Positions 1 through 3,257 of a stretch of DNA of 5,398 nt are shown here, one piece after another. The stretch comes from Candidatus Nealsonbacteria bacterium CG11_big_fil_rev_8_21_14_0_20_37_68 (lineage in GTDB: Bacteria; Patescibacteriota; Minisyncoccia; Minisyncoccales; GCA-002782225): the NCBI GenBank assembly GCA_002787295.1, contig PCWJ01000046.1:3680-9077 (forward strand), given 5' to 3'. Each line of letters begins with the position of its first letter. Position 1 is the stretch's first letter. The position numbers were made by a program, and so were the translations under genes. The notes beneath the pieces are model-generated. The model was not told the DNA's origin. It saw nothing but the letters and a program-made list of their open reading frames with translations, and did not search any database.

Positions 1-72
1 CCTTGTTTTGTATTCAAAAACGGGGGTTTTGAAGGTAAAACGGGTTAAAAATTCTCTTAAAATTCATTATAA

Positions 73-115
73 AAAGTTTGCGTCCACCTTGCATTCTGTA
101 ATGCAAACTTTTTTT
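73..115. repeat. Array unit 1 (word TTGCATT)
   Basis: The first copy is TTGCGTC at 78-84, a degenerate version of the word. The second copy TTGCATT is at 89-95, the loop CTGT at 96-99 and the inverted copy AATGCAA at 100-106. Seven T residues follow at 109-115. The inner hairpin has 7 pairs. An outer alternative pairs 71-81 with 103-113 for 11 continuous pairs and excludes the inner one. Either fold in RNA leaves a U-rich 3' flank, as in an intrinsic terminator on the + strand. Confidence 0.75.
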
Positions 116-158
116 AAAGTCGTCATTTACTCGTCATTCCGGAATGACGAGTTTTATT
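116..158. repeat. Array unit 2 (word CGTCATT), containing a 24-base perfect palindrome
   Basis: CGTCATT occurs at 121-127 and again at 132-138. The loop CCGG is at 139-142 and the inverted copy AATGACG at 143-149. Positions 129-152 form a perfect 24-base palindrome with no mismatch, because the linker bases ACT pair with AGT after the inverted copy. The alternative outer pairing, using the first copy, gives 8 pairs (120-127 with 143-150). Confidence 0.85.
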
Positions 159-159
159 A

Positions 160-202
160 AAAGTTGGCGTTCACTTGGCGTTCTAGAACGCCAAGTTTTT
201 AA
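160..202. repeat. Array unit 3 (word TGGCGTT), containing a 24-base perfect palindrome
   Basis: TGGCGTT occurs at 165-171 and 176-182. The loop CTAG is at 183-186 and the inverted copy AACGCCA at 187-193, followed by AG and five T residues at 196-200. Positions 173-196 are again a perfect 24-base palindrome, in exactly the same register as in unit 2 although the sequence is different. This is the most GC-rich of the three stems and so the best single terminator-like hairpin on the + strand. Confidence 0.85.
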
Positions 203-253
203 GCTAGAATTTCCTAACAAAAAAATGCCTTCTTGGCAATAATATAAAAAAGA

Positions 254-279
254 GGATAAAATAACTCAAAATAATTGAG
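254..279 (-). terminator. Weak candidate terminator of the degV gene
   Basis: Read on the - strand, the hairpin CTCAA, loop TTATT, TTGAG (279 down to 265) is followed by a T-rich run (TTATTTTAT). It starts about 17 bases after the degV stop codon. The stem is only five pairs and mostly A-T, so termination here would be inefficient. The stronger palindromes of the repeat array further downstream may finish the job. Confidence 0.3.
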
Positions 280-295
280 AAAATTTCTGCTATAT

Positions 296-1183
296 TTATT
301 TAATCGGCATCCAACCGACAATTAATGTTCCGGGCCCGGCGCCAGCAGCTATTATCGGTGGTGCCAGAGTAATAAAGGGAATTTCAACTTCTAACTTCTC
401 CTCTAACATCTTTTTTAACTTTTCTGCCTGTTCTAAGTTGTCGGCATGATTAATTGTTACTCGAAGTTTTTTATTTTCTTTCTTGCTCTCTTTGAGAATT
501 TTCTTGAACAAAGCCTCAGCCATATCTCTGGCAAAAACTACCCCATCTTTAGCGATTAAGCCATCTTTCATTCCCATTAATGGCCTGAGGTTTATTTTTT
601 CCATTCTCCTGACCCAATTTGCCTGAGATTTTGTTATTCTACCGAGAGCTTCTATCCATTTTGGGTCCTCAAAGATTAGATAGGTATGGATTTTTGGAAT
701 GAGATTTTTAAGTTCAGTAATAATTTCTTCAACTTCCCTCTGTTCTTGGATTAGCTCAATTGCCTTTAAAATTAAAAGGGTTGGTAAATTTAAAGAATCT
801 AAAATAAAAATTCTTTCCTTTTCTTTTAACATTTCTCTGGCTTGAATTGTGGAATTGTAGCAGCCAGAGAGTTTTGAAGAAACAGTAATACATAAAACCT
901 TATCAAATATTTGAAGTTGTTTCTCGTAAGCATCTAGATAATCTTTTGGCATTGCCTGAGAAGTTTTGGGAAAGGTTTTTACTCCAAATTTCTCAGCATT
1001 TCTTATTTTCTGATAAAGATTATCCCCTGGCAATTTTTCCATCTCTGGCCAATCAAATTTTGTTTTGGCAATCACAATTTGATATTTTTCTAAAATCTCC
1101 GTAGGCAAACTACTAATATCTTCGGTAACAATGCCAATTGAGACTTTTCTTACCGAAGGCTCACCAGCTACTTCTTTTGTCAT
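296..1183 (-). CDS. DegV family protein (fatty-acid-binding, FakB-like)
   Basis: DegV proteins bind a fatty acid in a cleft between two alpha/beta domains; FakB members present it to the kinase FakA for phosphorylation and entry into phospholipid synthesis. Numbered from the ATG at 1183 the product has 295 residues, close to the usual 280-300. Recognisable family blocks are GIVTEDISSLP (17-27), the TSQ loop (74-76), VLCITVSSKLSGCYNS (96-111), ILDS (127-130), GRI (181-183), LRPLMGMKDG (199-208), HAD (246-248) and AGAGPGTLIVGW (280-291). An in-frame TTG at 1279 would add 32 residues, but they precede the first beta strand of the fold and resemble translated leader, so I prefer ATG 1183, although it has no clear Shine-Dalgarno. 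Departures from the family: the first motif reads TED where TDS is usual, and Ala stands where His is common before GPG. Fold assignment is firm; the ligand is unknown. No FakA gene is visible nearby. Confidence 0.85.
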   Translation of the reverse strand: MTKEVAGEPSVRKVSIGIVTEDISSLPTEILEKYQIVIAKTKFDWPEMEKLPGDNLYQKIRNAEKFGVKTFPKTSQAMPKDYLDAYEKQLQIFDKVLCITVSSKLSGCYNSTIQAREMLKEKERIFILDSLNLPTLLILKAIELIQEQREVEEIITELKNLIPKIHTYLIFEDPKWIEALGRITKSQANWVRRMEKINLRPLMGMKDGLIAKDGVVFARDMAEALFKKILKESKKENKKLRVTINHADNLEQAEKLKKMLEEKLEVEIPFITLAPPIIAAGAGPGTLIVGWMPIK

Positions 1184-1215
1184 ATTTTTAATAGTACCAT
1201 AAGCTCGTAATACTC

Positions 1216-1231
1216 GCCAAGCGAAGTTGGC
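1216..1231 (-). promoter_or_regulatory. Small hairpin in the degV leader
   Basis: On the - strand GCCAA, loop CTTCGC, TTGGC forms a five-pair stem about 33 bases upstream of the preferred degV ATG. The surrounding stretch (about 1201-1263) is noticeably richer in G and C than the flanking intergenic DNA. It could be a structured 5' untranslated leader or a fragment of a dispersed repeat. If translation really begins at TTG 1279, this would simply be coding sequence. Confidence 0.3.
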
Positions 1232-1285
1232 TGATGGTTGATTTCTTTTGTCCGCAGGGAGAGGAAGATTAAAAAACAAGTTAGA

Positions 1286-1313
1286 ATTTTAAAAACATTT
1301 TTTTCTGGCTTAA
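1286..1313 (-). promoter_or_regulatory. Possible degV promoter (weak)
   Basis: On the - strand, TTAAGC at 1313-1308 and TAAAAT at 1291-1286 are separated by 16 bases. The -10 is reasonable and the -35 is poor. Transcription would start near 1279, which coincides with the TTG codon and argues for translation from the downstream ATG at 1183 with a leader of roughly 95 bases. Such matches are common by chance in AT-rich DNA. Confidence 0.2.
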
Positions 1314-1341
1314 CACAAACGTGAAGAAAATTAAATTACTG

Positions 1342-1370
1342 TTGACTTTAAATTTGGCTTTTGTTAAACT
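1342..1370 (+). promoter_or_regulatory. Sigma-70-type promoter of the copper operon
   Basis: TTGACT at 1342-1347 matches the -35 consensus at five of six positions. TAAACT at 1365-1370 lies 17 bases downstream and is preceded by TG one base away (1362-1363), giving an extended -10. Transcription should start near 1377. The csoR start codon is at 1440, leaving an untranslated leader of about 63 bases that includes the putative operator. Confidence 0.7.
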
Positions 1371-1379
1371 GAAAACAAT

Positions 1380-1404
1380 CACCTACACCTGTGGTCAGGG
1401 TGTG
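1380..1404. promoter_or_regulatory. Putative CsoR operator
   Basis: A G/C-rich patch stands out in AT-rich intergenic DNA just downstream of the predicted transcription start. Half-sites ACACC (1385-1389) and GGTGT (1399-1403) form an imperfect inverted repeat around 1394, and CACCT is directly repeated at 1380-1384 and 1386-1390. CsoR-family repressors are known to bind pseudo-palindromes made of short C tracts and G tracts in the promoters of their own operons, and this fits in composition and position. CsoR bound here would block promoter escape or elongation. The arms are short, so the exact footprint is inferred. Confidence 0.5.
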
Positions 1405-1439
1405 AATAACTAAATTAATAATTTTAAATCTTTAAATCT

Positions 1440-1712
1440 ATGTCTACACAAAAACAAAAAACTCTTATAAACTTTAAAAAAGCCCAGAGTTTAATCGCCA
1501 AAATTATCAAGATGATAGAGAATGACGAATACTGCATTGATATAATGCAGCAAAATTTAGCAGTTATTGGACTCTTGAAATCCGCCCATCAGATGTTAAT
1601 GGAAGGTCATTTAAATAGTTGTTTTAAGAGAGCAATGACATCAAGAAATGAGAAAAGAAAGCAGGAAATGATCCAGGAAATTTTAAAAGTCACCAAATTA
1701 TTTAGCAAATAA
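1440..1712 (+). CDS. csoR: CsoR-type copper-sensing transcriptional repressor
   Basis: This is a 90-residue all-helical protein of the CsoR/RcnR/FrmR family (DUF156). Apo-CsoR binds operator DNA; Cu(I) binding releases it and derepresses copper efflux genes. The Cu(I) ligand pattern is intact: Cys32, His57 and Cys61, with the same 25 and 4 residue spacing as Cys36, His61, Cys65 in Mycobacterium tuberculosis CsoR. Tyr31 precedes the first Cys as in copper sensors. This separates it from RcnR (nickel/cobalt) and FrmR (formaldehyde) types. The first helix reads NFKKAQSL where many family members have a RIEGQ-like motif, so its basic DNA-contact face is carried by lysines (K13, K14, K47) rather than arginines. 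The gene leads the operon, is followed after 2 bases by the fusion gene, and has an AT-rich leader with no Shine-Dalgarno. Copper specificity is well supported by the ligands and by copA downstream. Confidence 0.9.
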   Translation: MSTQKQKTLINFKKAQSLIAKIIKMIENDEYCIDIMQQNLAVIGLLKSAHQMLMEGHLNSCFKRAMTSRNEKRKQEMIQEILKVTKLFSK

Positions 1713-1714
1713 AA

Positions 1715-3223
1715 ATGCCAGAAAACAATAATCTTAAAATAAAAGAACATACCTATTTTGTTCAGGGCATGCATTGTGCTTCCTGCGAGATTTTGATAGA
1801 AAAAAAATTATTGGAATTGGAAGGAATAAAATCGGTTGAGGCCAAGGCGAGTAAGGGAGAGGTTTTAATTGAGCATGAGGGAGAACTACCGAGCACTGAA
1901 ACATTGAATAAAATTTTTAAAAAAGAAAATTATGTTTTTTCTAATAGAAAGATTGAAGTTTCAGATGGTTTTAATGGAAAGGAATTTTTGATAACTTTTG
2001 GAATGGGGCTGTTAATTATCCTTCTTTTCATAGGTCTAATCAAATTAGGTCTATCAGGATTAATAAATGTCAATTCTTCATCTTCTCTGATAACATTTTT
2101 TGTTTTCGGGCTTTTAGCCGGCATTTCAACCTGCGCGGCATTGGTAGGAGGATTAGTTCTTTCTATGTCAAAGCAATGGTTAGAGTTATATCCTGATAAC
2201 GAATCTACTATTACAAAACTTCAACCGCACTTTATGTTTAACGCCGGCCGTCTTGTTTCCTACGTAATTTTAGGAGCCGTATTGGGCGCTATTGGTAGCA
2301 AATTACAATTTTCCTTAAAATTCACCTCAATTTTGGTTATCGCCGTTTCTGTAATGATGATATTTTTGGCGCTACAAATGTTAGGACTGAAGGCTTTTCG
2401 GAGATTTCAGTTTACAATGCCAAAATTTATTACGAGACATATTGCTGACGAGTCGAATTTTAAGGGTCGTTATACGCCCTTTCTAATGGGAGCATTTACT
2501 TTCTTTTTACCCTGCGGATTTACGATAACTGCCCAAGGATTGGCTCTAATATCCGGTAGTCCCATTCAGGGCGGCTTCATTATGTTATTCTTTGCTTTGG
2601 GCACTTTGCCCATGCTTTTAGCAATCGGGATTTCCAGCGTGAGTTTTTCTAAAAGACCTCACCTGTCTTTTAGATTTCTAAAAGTCGCTGGTTTTCTCCT
2701 TCTGTTTTTTGCCTTATATAACATTAATTCTCAATTCAATGTTTTAGGCCTTTCCAGTTTTAATGATGTAGGAAATAAAATTATCCAATCCCCTAATGTA
2801 AAAGAAGAGGGATTTGTTCCAATTGTTAATGGAAAACAAATTTTAAAAATGAAGGCTTCAAGTTCTGGATATAACCCAGATTATTTTAAGGTAAAGGCGG
2901 GGATTCCTGTAAGATGGGAGATTACCGATGTCGGTACTTCGGGTTGCACCAATGCCGTTATCTCCCGCAGTTTATTTGATGGCCCGATTAATTTGACGCC
3001 CGGCCAAACAAGTATTAAAGAATTTACTCCCGAAAAACCGGGAAAATACAAATTTAGTTGTTGGATGGGTATGGTTTCGGGAGTGATAGAGGTTGTTGAC
3101 GAGAGCGGTTCGCAAAAACCTTCAGAGATTTTTTTAAATGGTGATAATAATTCTTTAGTGCCTTCGGGAGCAAGCGGATGTGGAGCCGGAGCGAGTTGTG
3201 GCTGCGGGTGCGGCAGAAGATAA
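1715..3223 (+). CDS. HMA - SafE/DsbD-like membrane - cupredoxin fusion protein with Cys-rich tail
   Basis: This 502-residue protein joins four modules. Residues about 11-80 are a heavy-metal-associated domain with the Cu(I) motif GMHCASC (Cys21, Cys24). Residues about 91-337 contain seven hydrophobic segments (near 91-116, 125-150, 178-195, 203-222, 256-280, 285-307, 320-336) of the TauE/SafE / DsbD_2 (UreH-like) type, with one Cys in each half: Cys140 in STCAALVGG and Cys267 in FLPCGFT. Residues about 366-461 are a cupredoxin-like domain ending in FSCWMGMVSG, with Cys411, Cys449, Met451 and Met453 as candidate copper ligands. The tail 489-499 has four Cys in a Cys-Gly pattern. Positive residues cluster in the loops after segments 2, 4 and 6, so the HMA domain should be cytoplasmic and the cupredoxin outside. 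It starts 2 bases after csoR, suggesting translational coupling. Inferred role: copper or thiol/electron relay across the membrane partnering CopA. Sulfite export is unlikely despite the family name. Confidence 0.85.
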   Translation: MPENNNLKIKEHTYFVQGMHCASCEILIEKKLLELEGIKSVEAKASKGEVLIEHEGELPSTETLNKIFKKENYVFSNRKIEVSDGFNGKEFLITFGMGLLIILLFIGLIKLGLSGLINVNSSSSLITFFVFGLLAGISTCAALVGGLVLSMSKQWLELYPDNESTITKLQPHFMFNAGRLVSYVILGAVLGAIGSKLQFSLKFTSILVIAVSVMMIFLALQMLGLKAFRRFQFTMPKFITRHIADESNFKGRYTPFLMGAFTFFLPCGFTITAQGLALISGSPIQGGFIMLFFALGTLPMLLAIGISSVSFSKRPHLSFRFLKVAGFLLLFFALYNINSQFNVLGLSSFNDVGNKIIQSPNVKEEGFVPIVNGKQILKMKASSSGYNPDYFKVKAGIPVRWEITDVGTSGCTNAVISRSLFDGPINLTPGQTSIKEFTPEKPGKYKFSCWMGMVSGVIEVVDESGSQKPSEIFLNGDNNSLVPSGASGCGAGASCGCGCGRR

Positions 3224-3247
3224 AGAAATTAAATTTTTAAAAATATT

Positions 3248-3252
3248 AAGGA
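3248..3252 (+). promoter_or_regulatory. Shine-Dalgarno of copA
   Basis: AAGGA lies five T residues upstream of ATG 3258 and is the clearest ribosome binding site in the window. It fixes the copA start. The other starts here (csoR, the fusion gene, degV) lack one. The 34-base gap between the fusion gene and copA shows no convincing terminator, so copA should be co-transcribed. Confidence 0.75.
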
Positions 3253-3257
3253 TTTTT

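Larger units (their letters stand above)
71..202. repeat. Tandem array of three direct-direct-inverted hairpin units
   Basis: Three units begin with AAAGT at 73, 116 and 160, so the period is 43 then 44 bases with no extra spacer. Each unit reads AAAGT, a 7-base word, a linker (CACC, TACT, CACT), the word again, a four-base loop (CTGT, CCGG, CTAG), the reverse complement of the word, then AC or AG and a T tract. The word differs between units (TTGCATT, CGTCATT, TGGCGTT) while the scaffold is kept. Only the first copy in unit 1 departs from its word. Because the word appears twice forward and once inverted, each unit can fold in two competing ways. The scaffold is seen directly. Function is unknown; candidates are tandem terminators, a REP-like element or a protein-binding array. 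Confidence 0.85.
1..295. other. Intergenic region without a convincing gene; contains a structured repeat array
   Basis: I see no supportable coding gene here. The + strand frame beginning at base 1 is open for 15 codons to a TAA at 46-48 and could be the last residues of an upstream gene, but it is too short to judge. If it is real, that gene and degV converge on the repeat array at 71-202. Bases 203-295 are very AT-rich and hold a small TGCC/GGCA hairpin at 227-239 and the candidate degV terminator hairpin at 265-279. No tRNA-like or rRNA-like structure was recognised. Confidence 0.6.

Noticed and set aside
17..44. AAAACGGG repeated at 17-24 and 37-44
   Set aside because: Two copies of an 8-mer, 20 bases apart; too little to call an iteron or regulatory repeat.
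1..48. Possible C-terminal end of an upstream + strand gene
   Set aside because: Only 15 codons before a TAA and no recognisable motif; cannot be told from chance.
71..202. CRISPR array or integron attC sites
   Set aside because: No constant repeat with unique spacers of CRISPR length, no cas or integrase gene, and no attC-type R boxes; the variable part is inside the hairpin stem.
71..202. Classic REP element or IS200/IS605 end
   Set aside because: No GTAG/GTGG-type foot tetranucleotide and no transposase in the window; the two forward word copies do not match the REP layout.
227..239. TGCC/GGCA hairpin as degV terminator
   Set aside because: Four-pair stem with no T tract on the - strand side; too weak to call.
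1930..2124. Open frame of 64 codons on the - strand
   Set aside because: Lies entirely inside the membrane fusion gene on the opposite strand, with no family resemblance or start signal.
1715..3223. Sulfite or sulfonate exporter
   Set aside because: The family name TauE/SafE would suggest it, but the fused copper domains, intramembrane Cys pair and csoR-copA context argue for metal or redox function.
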